Part shown: positions 57,533 through 64,000 of the stretch, in pieces
Position numbering within the stretch: position 1 is the stretch's first letter
Layout of the letters: each line of letters starts with the position of its first letter
Source: Planctomycetota bacterium
Lineage (GTDB): Bacteria > Planctomycetota > MHYJ01 > WSZJ01 > JACPWG01
Direction: 5' to 3'
Assembly: GCA_016197205.1 (NCBI GenBank)
Contig: JACPWG010000050.1
Location: forward strand, 1 to 64,000
DNA length: 64,000 bases
Notes under the pieces: model-generated
What the model was told of the DNA's origin: nothing
Databases searched by the model: none
The model's input: only the letters and a program-made list of their open reading frames with translations
Program-made: the position numbers and the translations under genes

Positions 57533-60400
57533 ATGTCGACCTCCACTCTCCTCGAAGCGCCGGCGCCGCCGGGACCCTCCGTCCAGTCGACCCGCGGGCC
57601 GAGCGATCCCGGGCTGCCGACGACCGCGCGCGAGGCTTACCACGTACTTCTCTCCCGGGTGCACCGGAAGACCGGCTCGATTCCGGGGGCGGGATTGGTC
57701 GCCCACGTGCTCGCCATCAATCCGCACGCCGACTGGCCTGTGCACCGCGAGGCCCTGGAGGCGCTGCTCCGGCGGTTCGCCTTCGGCAAGCGGGACGGGC
57801 TCGTGATCACGGCGAGGCCGGCGCGCGGCGCCCTCTACGGTAAATACCGTACCTCCCGTCCGGGGGCCACGGAGCGGCCGTACACGACCCTCCTCCAGGG
57901 CATCGACCCGCCGCGCGGGAGCTGCGACTGCGCCGATTTCGTCCGCAGCTCGCTCGGCCTGTGCAAGCACCTGCTGACCGTGCTCGAAGCGCTGCATGCG
58001 AAGCCCCGCGCCCTGAAGCGCGCCCTCGCGGCCGAAGAGGCCGCCGCGCCGGCCGCGGCCGCGCGCGCCCCGCGGCTCGCGTGGGACCCGATCCGCCCGC
58101 TGACCGGCCGCGGCGACTGGCTGGAGCGGGTCCGCAAGCTGGACACGGACGGCGCGGACCACGACGGTGCGGCGGAGCGCGCGGGCCGGTGGTTTGGCCG
58201 CGCCAAGGACGGCGCGCGCCCCTTGCGGGACGCGTACGTCGAGCGGCCCGAGCGACGCCTTGCGCTCGTCCGGGACCTGCTCGCCGCGGTGCGTGAGGAC
58301 AAGTCGTCCCGTGGCGCCGACCGGGCGTGGCAGGACCCCGCCCTGCGCGCGCTGCTCGTCGCCGAGGAGGAGCGTCTCCAACGCGTGCTCGAGGACGCGG
58401 GCTCCGCCGGCGAGCTCCGCGCCGCGCTGCGCACGCTCAAGCAGCATCTATACCCCTATCAGCGCGAAGGCGTGGAGCGCTTCCTCGACGGGAAGCGCCT
58501 GCTCCTCGCCGACGACATGGGGCTCGGGAAGACGGCCCAGGCGATCGCCGGCTGCCACGCGCTGTGGCACGCCGGGCGCATCCGTCGCGGCCTCCTCGTC
58601 GTGCCCGCGGCCCTGAAGCCGCAATGGCTGCGCGAGTGGCAGCACTTCACGGACGCGCCCGCGACGATCATCGAGGGAAACCCCGAGGAGCGGCGCCGCG
58701 CCTTCGAGTCGTGCAAGTCGGGCTTCCTCATCGGCAACTACGAGCAGCTTGTCCGCGACCTGGAGACGATCCATCGCTGGCGGCCGGACCTCATCGTGCT
58801 CGACGAGGCGCAGCGGATCAAGAACTGGTCGACGAAGACCGCGCTCTACGTGAAGAAGCTGGAGCCGCCGTACCGCCTCGTGCTGACCGGGACGCCGATG
58901 GAGAACCGGGTCGACGAGCTGGCCTCGATCCTGGAGTGGGTGGACAGCTTCGCCGTGGAGCCGAAGTGGCGCCTCGCGCCGTGGCACACCGCCTTCGCGG
59001 ACGGCCATCGCGAGGTGAGCGGCGCGCGCAACCTGGACACCCTGCGCGAGCGCATCGCCCCGTGGATGGTCCGGCGGATCCGCAAGGAGGTGCTCAGCCA
59101 ACTCCCCGCGCGGACCGACACGCGGGTGCCCGTGGAGCTGACGCCGGAGCAGCGGGAGGAACACGACGCTCTCAGCCGGCCGATCTTGCAGCTTGTGAAC
59201 ATCGGAAAGACTCGTCCCCTCACGCAGGCCCAGTTCCTGCGCCTGATGCAGCTTCTGACCGCGCAGCGGATCATCTCGAACGGTCTGGGCCAGCTTCGCT
59301 ACGAAGAGGTGTGGCCTGAAATTTCGCGGTTCGCGCGCCCAAGCGAGTCGCTCCTCAAGAGCCTTTCCAGCCCGAAACTGCTGGAGCTGCGCGAACTGCT
59401 CAGCCAGGTCGTCGTGGGCCAGCGGCGGAAGGTCGTCATCTTCAGCCAATGGCTGCGGATGCTGCGGCTGGCGAACTGGGCCGTCGGGGACCTGCTGGCC
59501 GACTGCGGCGCGCGGGCACTTTTCTTTTCGGGGGAGGAGGGGCAGAAGCGCCGGACGCAGAACCTGGTGGACTTCCACGACGACCCGGACGTGAAGGTGC
59601 TCTTCGCGAGCGACGCGGGCGGCGTGGGGCTGAACCTGCAGCACGCGGCGAACTGCCTGATCAACCTGGAGCTGCCGTGGAACCCGGCGGTGCTGGAGCA
59701 GCGCATCGGGCGGATCTACCGGCTCGGGCAGAAGCACCCGATCGACGTGTACAACCTTGTCTGCGAGGAGGGGATCGAGTCGCGCATCTTCCAGCTCGTG
59801 GGAAACAAGAAGGCGTTTTTCAGCGGGCTCTTCGATGGGAGCTCGAACGAGGTCACGTTCGAGAGCGCGGGCGGCTTCATGTCGCGCGTGGAGAAGATCG
59901 TGGAGCCGGTGCAAGTGCCGGAGCTGGGGGCCGTGAGTGTGGGCGCGGGCGCGGGCGCCGTGGACGGGGCCGGCGAAGAGGACCCGGCCGCGGAGCGGGG
60001 TCTCGAGGCGGTGCTTGCGCAGGCGGACGAAGCGGGTGGCGGGCAAGAGCAGCGGGCGGCGGCCGAGGCCACGGCCGCCCTGCCGGCTGCCGCGCCGGCC
60101 GCCACCGCGCCGGAGGGAGCACCACCGACGCCTGTCGAGGCGGCGGCCCCGGCATCGGGACCGACCCTGATTTCGGGAACGGAAGCCGCGCCGCCGGCCT
60201 TGGCGCTCTCGTCTCCGACCGCCTCCGAACCCGAGCCGGCGCCCGCTGGGGACGAGGTCCGACGGCTCTTCTCGCGCCTTTCCGTGAAGCCCACGCCCTC
60301 GGGCGGCATCTCGATCGAGGCCCCGCCGGAGGCCGCCTCCGCGCTGGCCGCGCTCTTCGAAGGAATGGCCCGGATGCTCCAGAGTGCGGGCGGGCGCTGA
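57533..60400 (+). CDS. SWIM-SNF2 helicase
   Basis: A 955-residue SWI2/SNF2-family ATPase from the ATG at 57533 (GGGAG upstream). An N-terminal SWIM-type zinc motif ([18 protein letters not shown], near 130-147) precedes the helicase: [33 protein letters not shown] (motif I near 327), [10 protein letters not shown] (II, near 423), [13 protein letters not shown] (III), RKVVIFSQW (IV), [12 protein letters not shown] (V) and [11 protein letters not shown] (VI). The C-terminal 170 residues are Ala/Pro/Glu-rich low complexity ending in a short helical segment. SWIM-SNF2 proteins translocate on DNA; partners are often toxin or defence genes, but here the neighbour is the caspase-NACHT gene 80 bp downstream. 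Confidence 0.92.
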   Translation: MSTSTLLEAPAPPGPSVQSTRGPSDPGLPTTAREAYHVLLSRVHRKTGSIPGAGLVAHVLAINPHADWPVHREALEALLRRFAFGKRDGLVITARPARGALYGKYRTSRPGATERPYTTLLQGIDPPRGSCDCADFVRSSLGLCKHLLTVLEALHAKPRALKRALAAEEAAAPAAAARAPRLAWDPIRPLTGRGDWLERVRKLDTDGADHDGAAERAGRWFGRAKDGARPLRDAYVERPERRLALVRDLLAAVREDKSSRGADRAWQDPALRALLVAEEERLQRVLEDAGSAGELRAALRTLKQHLYPYQREGVERFLDGKRLLLADDMGLGKTAQAIAGCHALWHAGRIRRGLLVVPAALKPQWLREWQHFTDAPATIIEGNPEERRRAFESCKSGFLIGNYEQLVRDLETIHRWRPDLIVLDEAQRIKNWSTKTALYVKKLEPPYRLVLTGTPMENRVDELASILEWVDSFAVEPKWRLAPWHTAFADGHREVSGARNLDTLRERIAPWMVRRIRKEVLSQLPARTDTRVPVELTPEQREEHDALSRPILQLVNIGKTRPLTQAQFLRLMQLLTAQRIISNGLGQLRYEEVWPEISRFARPSESLLKSLSSPKLLELRELLSQVVVGQRRKVVIFSQWLRMLRLANWAVGDLLADCGARALFFSGEEGQKRRTQNLVDFHDDPDVKVLFASDAGGVGLNLQHAANCLINLELPWNPAVLEQRIGRIYRLGQKHPIDVYNLVCEEGIESRIFQLVGNKKAFFSGLFDGSSNEVTFESAGGFMSRVEKIVEPVQVPELGAVSVGAGAGAVDGAGEEDPAAERGLEAVLAQADEAGGGQEQRAAAEATAALPAAAPAATAPEGAPPTPVEAAAPASGPTLISGTEAAPPALALSSPTASEPEPAPAGDEVRRLFSRLSVKPTPSGGISIEAPPEAASALAALFEGMARMLQSAGGR

Positions 60401-60421
60401 GCGGCGCGAGTTCGAATCGTA

Positions 60422-60451
60422 GAATTCGCGGGGTCAATGGGGGTGTCCCCC
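60422..60451. repeat. GAATTCG-GGGGTCAA-GGGGG hairpin repeat before the caspase gene
   Basis: GAATTCGCGGGGTCAATGGG and the GTGTCCCCC that follows are closely similar to 63760-63790, just after the same gene, and form a G5/C5 stem. The two lie in direct orientation and bracket the caspase-NACHT-FGE gene. Confidence 0.7.
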
Positions 60452-60482
60452 GCTGCGACGCTCGAAAGTGAGGTGAGCCGTC

Positions 60483-63400
60483 ATGAGCGAAAAAAAGAGA
60501 CTGGCCGGCCTGCGGGAGGTCCCGAAGCCCCGGCTCGCCCTGCTGATCGGCATCGGCACGTACGGCAACCCGGCGTGGCCTGACCTCGACGCCCCACCCA
60601 CCGACGTCGCAGCCCTGGCCGAGATTCTGGCGGACGACCAGCGAGGCGCCTGGAAGCTCTACGCGCCCATCGACATGGTCCCGACGGACGCCGCAGGCCT
60701 GACCACGCTCGTCGAGAATTTCTTCGAGGGGAAGGGGAGCCGTCTCCTTTACTACTCGGGGCACGGCCTTGCCAACAAGCGCGGCGTCTGGCTGGTGACA
60801 CCCGACGGGAGGCCCGGCGCCGAGGGCGTCTCGCTCGGCGACCTGCTCCGGGTCGCGGCTCAGAGCCGCGTCGAGGACGTACTCCTCCTCCTGGATTGCT
60901 GCTACGGCGGCGCCGCGACGCCCATCGCGGACCAGGCCTTTCGCGGCACGGCAGCGCGCCCATCGGGCGCCGCGGATGGAGCTCCCGTCTGCTCCGTCCT
61001 CGCCGCCTCCTCGCCCGCGGACCTCGCGTGGGAGAAGGGCGGCCACGGCGTCTTCACACGCGAGCTGCTCCAGGGGCTCGCCCGGGCCGGGGACGACGAG
61101 GGCTGCGTCCGCATCGGCGCCTTGTGCGACGACCTCCGCGACCGGCTCTCGCGGACGGGCTGGCCGCAACCCTGGTTCGGGTCGAGCGCGTCGGACCGCG
61201 AGTTGATCGTGGCCTGGACGAAGGAGCGCAACCGATCGGCGGCCGGCCCGGCGCCTTTCCGCGGCGAGACGGAGCGTGTCTACCTGCGGGCGCTTCTCGC
61301 CGCCCGCAGGCTTCTTCCCCTGGCGGACCTCGGCACCACGGCCGATCCCATCCACATCCCCCTGCAGGCCGTGTATGTGCCGCTTTGCAGCCGGGCGCCT
61401 GCGCAGCTCGACCCGCGCCGAAAAAAAAGAGCCAAGCCCTCGCCGGAAACGACTGCGCCGCCCAAACGCATCCCACTTCAGCGTCTGCTCCTCTCCTCGC
61501 CGCGTCTGGCCGTGATCGGTCCGCCGGGGTCCGGGAAGAGCACCCTCCTGACCTATATCGCGCTGGTCCTCGCTGAGGCCCGGCTGAACCCCGGCTCCGG
61601 CGTCCCTGCGAAGGAGCTCGGGCTCACGGGGGACGAGGCGGGTCTGCCGGCGCCGGTCCTCCTCACGGCACGCGACCTCGCCTACGCCATGCCTGCCGCT
61701 TCCGCCCGGCCTCCTGCCTTCGTCGAACTGCTCGCAGCGTGCCTTCAGCGGGGAAAGAGCCGACCTATCGATCCCGCTTCCCTCGAGGAGCGCCTCAAGG
61801 AAGGCTCGCTGCTCCTCCTGGTCGACGGCCTCGACGAGGTCGCCGACGAGGGACTGCGGCAGCGCATCATGGAGCTCCTGGGCGAGGTCGCCGTGGATCC
61901 TGAATTCCAACCCACCGGCATGTTGCTCACCTGCCGGCCCCGGGCCTTCGAGCGGCTCACAGGCTGGCAGGGCTTCGAAATCCGGCATGTCGACGACTTC
62001 GACGACGACGAAATCCGATCCTTCCTCGCCCGCTGGTCGGAGCGATTGCCGCTCTCGGGGGACAAGGCCGCCTATGCCGCCGACCTGTCAGGCCGGATCC
62101 TGCAATCGCCTCAGCTTCGAGCGATGGCGTCGAATCCCTTGATGCTCACCATGATCGGCGTCGTTCACTACGGCGAGGGGCAGTTGCCGGAGGATCGGGA
62201 GAAGCTCTACGAGCTTTGCTGCAAGTACCTGTTGAATCGACGTCACCAGGGGAAGGAGGTGGATGCCGTCCGACCTGGGGTGTGTTTACGGCCGGGAAAC
62301 CGGTGGGCCGTCTGCGAAGCCCTTGCCTGGAAGCTGATGACGAACGAACAGTCGACCGCAACGGTCTCGCGCGCCGAGGCGCGCGATGTCGTGCGAAGCT
62401 GCGTGAACTGGGAGGGGATGGGCGTGAAGCCGGACGATGCCCTCCTCGACGAGACGCTCGACTGGTTCGAGGAACGGTCCGGCCTCCTGGCCTCTGACAA
62501 GCACTCGAGCTGGTCTTTTCGGCATCGGACCTTCCAGGAGTTCTTTTCCGCGAAGCGGCTCGCGGGCCTGGACAGCGAGGAGTGCTGGCCCGTACTCTGG
62601 CGGGCGCTCTCCTCCTCGTCGGCGTCGTCGGCCAACTGGCACGAGGTGTACTTGCTGCTCGTGCGCCTGCTCTCCGAGGGTCAGCGCGAAGGCCTCCTCC
62701 GGCGAATCCTGAAGGCGGCCGAAAAAAAAGAGGTTCGCGAGGAAGAGGCCGTTTCCCTGATCGAACGTGCGCTCGCGGAGCTCGATCGGACGGCGTTGGA
62801 CGGCTCGCTCCGGCGGTCCATCGAGAAGCTGACCCAAAGCGTCATCGGCGTCTTGGCGGACCCGGAGCAGACGGTGGACCTGCGGACTCGGATCGAGGTG
62901 GCGGAGGCACTGGGCCGATTCGGGGATCCGCGGCTGGGGAAGGGGCCCATGGACATCGCGTGGGTTGACGTGCCCGCAGGGAAGTTTCGGATGGGCTCCG
63001 ACAAGCGGGAGGTCGAGCGGGTGTGGAAGACTGTCGCGCCTGGCAGCGGTGCTAAAAAAAGGTGGTTCACGGCCGAGTCGCCGGAACACCCGGTCGACCT
63101 GCCGGCCTTTCGGATCGGACGATTTCCGGTCACGAACGCCCAGTACGCCGCCTTCGTGGACGCCACGGGACGTCGGCCTCCCGAGGTGGAGGCCGCAATT
63201 GGCGACTACCAGCCGTGGGAAGGGGGTCATCCTCCGGTGGACCGTTCCACGCATCCGGTCGTCGGCGTCTCCTGGGTGGATGCGGGCGCGTATTGCGCTT
63301 GGCTCTCGACGCTGGTGCGAGCCGAGGTTCGCCTGCCCACCGAGGCGGAGTGGGAGAAGGCCGCGCGCGGGACGGACGCGCGGCGGTATCCGTGGGGGGA

Positions 63401-63746
63401 TGAATTGAAGATCAGTCTGACGAATAGTGGTGCGGGAGCTGGCCACGCTGGAACGACGCCGGTGGGCGTGTTTCCCGGAGGCGCCAGCCCCTACGGCGCC
63501 CTGGATATGGCCGGCAACGTCTGGGAATGGTGTAGCAGCCTCTACAAGCCGTATCCGTATGACCGTGAGGATGGCCGTGAAGACATCGCTGCCGGCGGCG
63601 CCCGCGTGTTGCGCGGCGGCTCGTGGAACTTCGTTCAAACGCGCGTCCGCGCCGCTTACCGCGGTCGCGGTGACCCCGGCTTTCGTGATGAATTCGTGGG
63701 GTTTCGGGTCGTCGTTGGCGCAGGGGTCTGGAATTCGGCAATTTGA
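60483..63746 (+). CDS. caspase-NACHT-FGE protein
   Basis: A 1087-residue protein from the ATG at 60483 (GAGGTGA upstream). Domains: a caspase-like (C14) peptidase (about 15-235) with RLLYYSGHGLANK (His94) and DVLLLLDCCYGGA (Cys140); a NACHT ATPase (about 335-560) with VIGPPGSGKSTLLTYIAL and LLLLVDGLDEVADE; a helical middle (about 560-810); and an FGE-sulfatase (C-type-lectin-like) domain (about 819-1080) with IAWVDVPAGKFRMGSD, FRIGRFPVTNAQYAAFV, RLPTEAEWEKAARG, MAGNVWEWCSS and RVLRGGSWNF to VGFRVV. The layout matches NLR-like cell-suicide proteins of multicellular bacteria. The last seven residues and stop lie in an AAATTTG repeat. Three A7-A8 runs fall in the gene. Confidence 0.92.
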   Translation: MSEKKRLAGLREVPKPRLALLIGIGTYGNPAWPDLDAPPTDVAALAEILADDQRGAWKLYAPIDMVPTDAAGLTTLVENFFEGKGSRLLYYSGHGLANKRGVWLVTPDGRPGAEGVSLGDLLRVAAQSRVEDVLLLLDCCYGGAATPIADQAFRGTAARPSGAADGAPVCSVLAASSPADLAWEKGGHGVFTRELLQGLARAGDDEGCVRIGALCDDLRDRLSRTGWPQPWFGSSASDRELIVAWTKERNRSAAGPAPFRGETERVYLRALLAARRLLPLADLGTTADPIHIPLQAVYVPLCSRAPAQLDPRRKKRAKPSPETTAPPKRIPLQRLLLSSPRLAVIGPPGSGKSTLLTYIALVLAEARLNPGSGVPAKELGLTGDEAGLPAPVLLTARDLAYAMPAASARPPAFVELLAACLQRGKSRPIDPASLEERLKEGSLLLLVDGLDEVADEGLRQRIMELLGEVAVDPEFQPTGMLLTCRPRAFERLTGWQGFEIRHVDDFDDDEIRSFLARWSERLPLSGDKAAYAADLSGRILQSPQLRAMASNPLMLTMIGVVHYGEGQLPEDREKLYELCCKYLLNRRHQGKEVDAVRPGVCLRPGNRWAVCEALAWKLMTNEQSTATVSRAEARDVVRSCVNWEGMGVKPDDALLDETLDWFEERSGLLASDKHSSWSFRHRTFQEFFSAKRLAGLDSEECWPVLWRALSSSSASSANWHEVYLLLVRLLSEGQREGLLRRILKAAEKKEVREEEAVSLIERALAELDRTALDGSLRRSIEKLTQSVIGVLADPEQTVDLRTRIEVAEALGRFGDPRLGKGPMDIAWVDVPAGKFRMGSDKREVERVWKTVAPGSGAKKRWFTAESPEHPVDLPAFRIGRFPVTNAQYAAFVDATGRRPPEVEAAIGDYQPWEGGHPPVDRSTHPVVGVSWVDAGAYCAWLSTLVRAEVRLPTEAEWEKAARGTDARRYPWGDELKISLTNSGAGAGHAGTTPVGVFPGGASPYGALDMAGNVWEWCSSLYKPYPYDREDGREDIAAGGARVLRGGSWNFVQTRVRAAYRGRGDPGFRDEFVGFRVVVGAGVWNSAI
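63598..63720 (+). other. candidate diversified segment of the FGE domain
   Basis: The codons for RGGSWNFVQTRVRAAYRGRG followed by DPGFRDEFVGFRVV align, position by position, with the usual variable repeat of retroelement-diversified FGE domains (RGGSWNN...R.A.R....P..R.....GFR). Residues at the variable sites (F, V, Q, T, Y, G, G, D, F, D, E, F, V) are mostly not Asn, as expected if AAC codons had been mutated. The motif also exists in FGE domains with no retroelement, so this is suggestive only. No template repeat or reverse transcriptase is in the window. Confidence 0.4.
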
Positions 63747-63796
63747 AATTTGGAATTCGGAATTCGGGGGGTCAAGGGGGGGGTCCCCCCTTGCCG
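63740..63796. repeat. AAATTTG/GAATTCG units and G-run hairpin after the caspase gene
   Basis: 63740-63759 has AATTTGAAATTTGGAATTCG-type heptamers and contains the gene's TGA stop. 63760-63790 is the second copy of the 60422-60451 repeat. CAAGGGGGG pairs with CCCCCCTTG (63773-63793), a strong G/C hairpin 25-45 bp after the stop. Confidence 0.7.
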
Positions 63797-63875
63797 GGCC
63801 CGCACGTCAGGTCGAAGCAAGGCCACGGACCAGCGCCCGCTTCGCCTCGCGCAGCGCAGTCCAATGACTTTTGCC

Positions 63876-63904
63876 TTGTCCGGCGCCGCCGCCAGTCGTA
63901 GAAT
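63876..63904 (+). promoter_or_regulatory. possible promoter near the right edge
   Basis: TTGTCC (63876-63881), a 17-bp spacer and TAGAAT (63899-63904). An ATG follows at 63909. Confidence 0.4.
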
Positions 63905-63908
63905 CTAC

Positions 63909-64000
63909 ATGGAGCGGGTGGAAAGCGTGACTAGGCGTAGGAGGCACACGAGGAGGGCGCGCTCGCTTTCCCTCCTCTGGCAACTCGATGCGCTCCGCGT
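63909..64000 (+). CDS. start of a possible ORF running off the window
   Basis: From the ATG at 63909 the frame stays open to the edge (MERVESVTRRRRHTRRARSL...), 30 codons, Arg-rich. It lies only five bases after a TAGAAT -10-like hexamer, so it would be nearly leaderless, and no Shine-Dalgarno is seen. I do not recognise it, and it may be chance. Confidence 0.25.
   Translation, partial: MERVESVTRRRRHTRRARSLSLLWQLDALR

Noticed and set aside
57391..57843. 150-residue open frame as a real gene before the helicase
   Set aside because: Only the first 40 residues are Tdk-like. The rest overlaps the helicase in another frame and is Arg/Ala/Pro-rich shadow sequence.

Overview
The window is GC-rich bacterial DNA. 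It looks planctomycete-like: a serine/threonine kinase carrying an outer FG-GAP/VCBS propeller, three PQQ-type propeller proteins, a caspase-NACHT-FGE protein, a very long cyclase-AAA-TPR protein and many short-unit intergenic repeats. This assignment is inference from gene content; no rRNA or tRNA gene was seen.

Layout. 1-8.5 kb (minus strand): an F1Fo ATP synthase operon read atpZ-atpI-atpB-atpE-atpF-atpF2-orf105-atpH-atpA-atpG-atpD from a near-consensus promoter at 8493-8520. It contains an extra small membrane protein (orf105) and a 169-bp palindromic element. 8.6-11.3 kb: a GNAT acetyltransferase and an unrecognised protein. 12.1-17.5 kb: the only sizeable plus-strand islet in the first half, with an SGNH hydrolase, a secretin-like exported protein, an AAA ATPase/DUF3226 pair resembling OLD- or PARIS-type defence modules, and a possible uracil-DNA-glycosylase-fold protein. 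It is bordered by a gene remnant and a decayed PIN toxin with its antitoxin. 18-24 kb: a 1988-residue soluble-adenylyl-cyclase-like protein. 25-31.4 kb: a tightly coupled five-gene operon (unknown protein, AAA ATPase, VWA protein, pyruvate-kinase-like barrel, divergent PurA), the most system-like unfamiliar cluster here. 32-38 kb: the FG-GAP kinase, an unknown protein and the wreck of a second kinase gene. 38-46 kb: HEAT-repeat protein, YheT-type hydrolase, GT4 glycosyltransferase, HemN-like radical SAM enzyme and a propeller protein. 46-50.7 kb: LuxE-like ligase, LuxC-like reductase and iron alcohol dehydrogenase, together a plausible acid-to-alcohol pathway, with a four-helix-bundle (IVP) gene inserted between two of them. 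50.8-57.2 kb: a sodium/solute symporter with its DUF3311 partner, a GxxExxY protein between inverted repeats, and two propeller proteins. 57.4-64 kb (plus strand): a thymidine kinase fragment, a SWIM-SNF2 helicase and the caspase-NACHT-FGE protein.

Two themes run through the window. First, short repeats and palindromic elements sit at gene ends and often supply a stop codon or intrude on a start (atpF, atpA, the LuxC-like gene, the FGE protein). Second, two small orphan families (GxxExxY nuclease-fold and IVP four-helix bundle) lie inside inverted-repeat cassettes; one cassette has an apparent ORF-less derivative elsewhere in the window. Several paralogue remnants also show local gene decay. 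Coordinates were worked out by eye; family names rest on motif recognition, not database searches.
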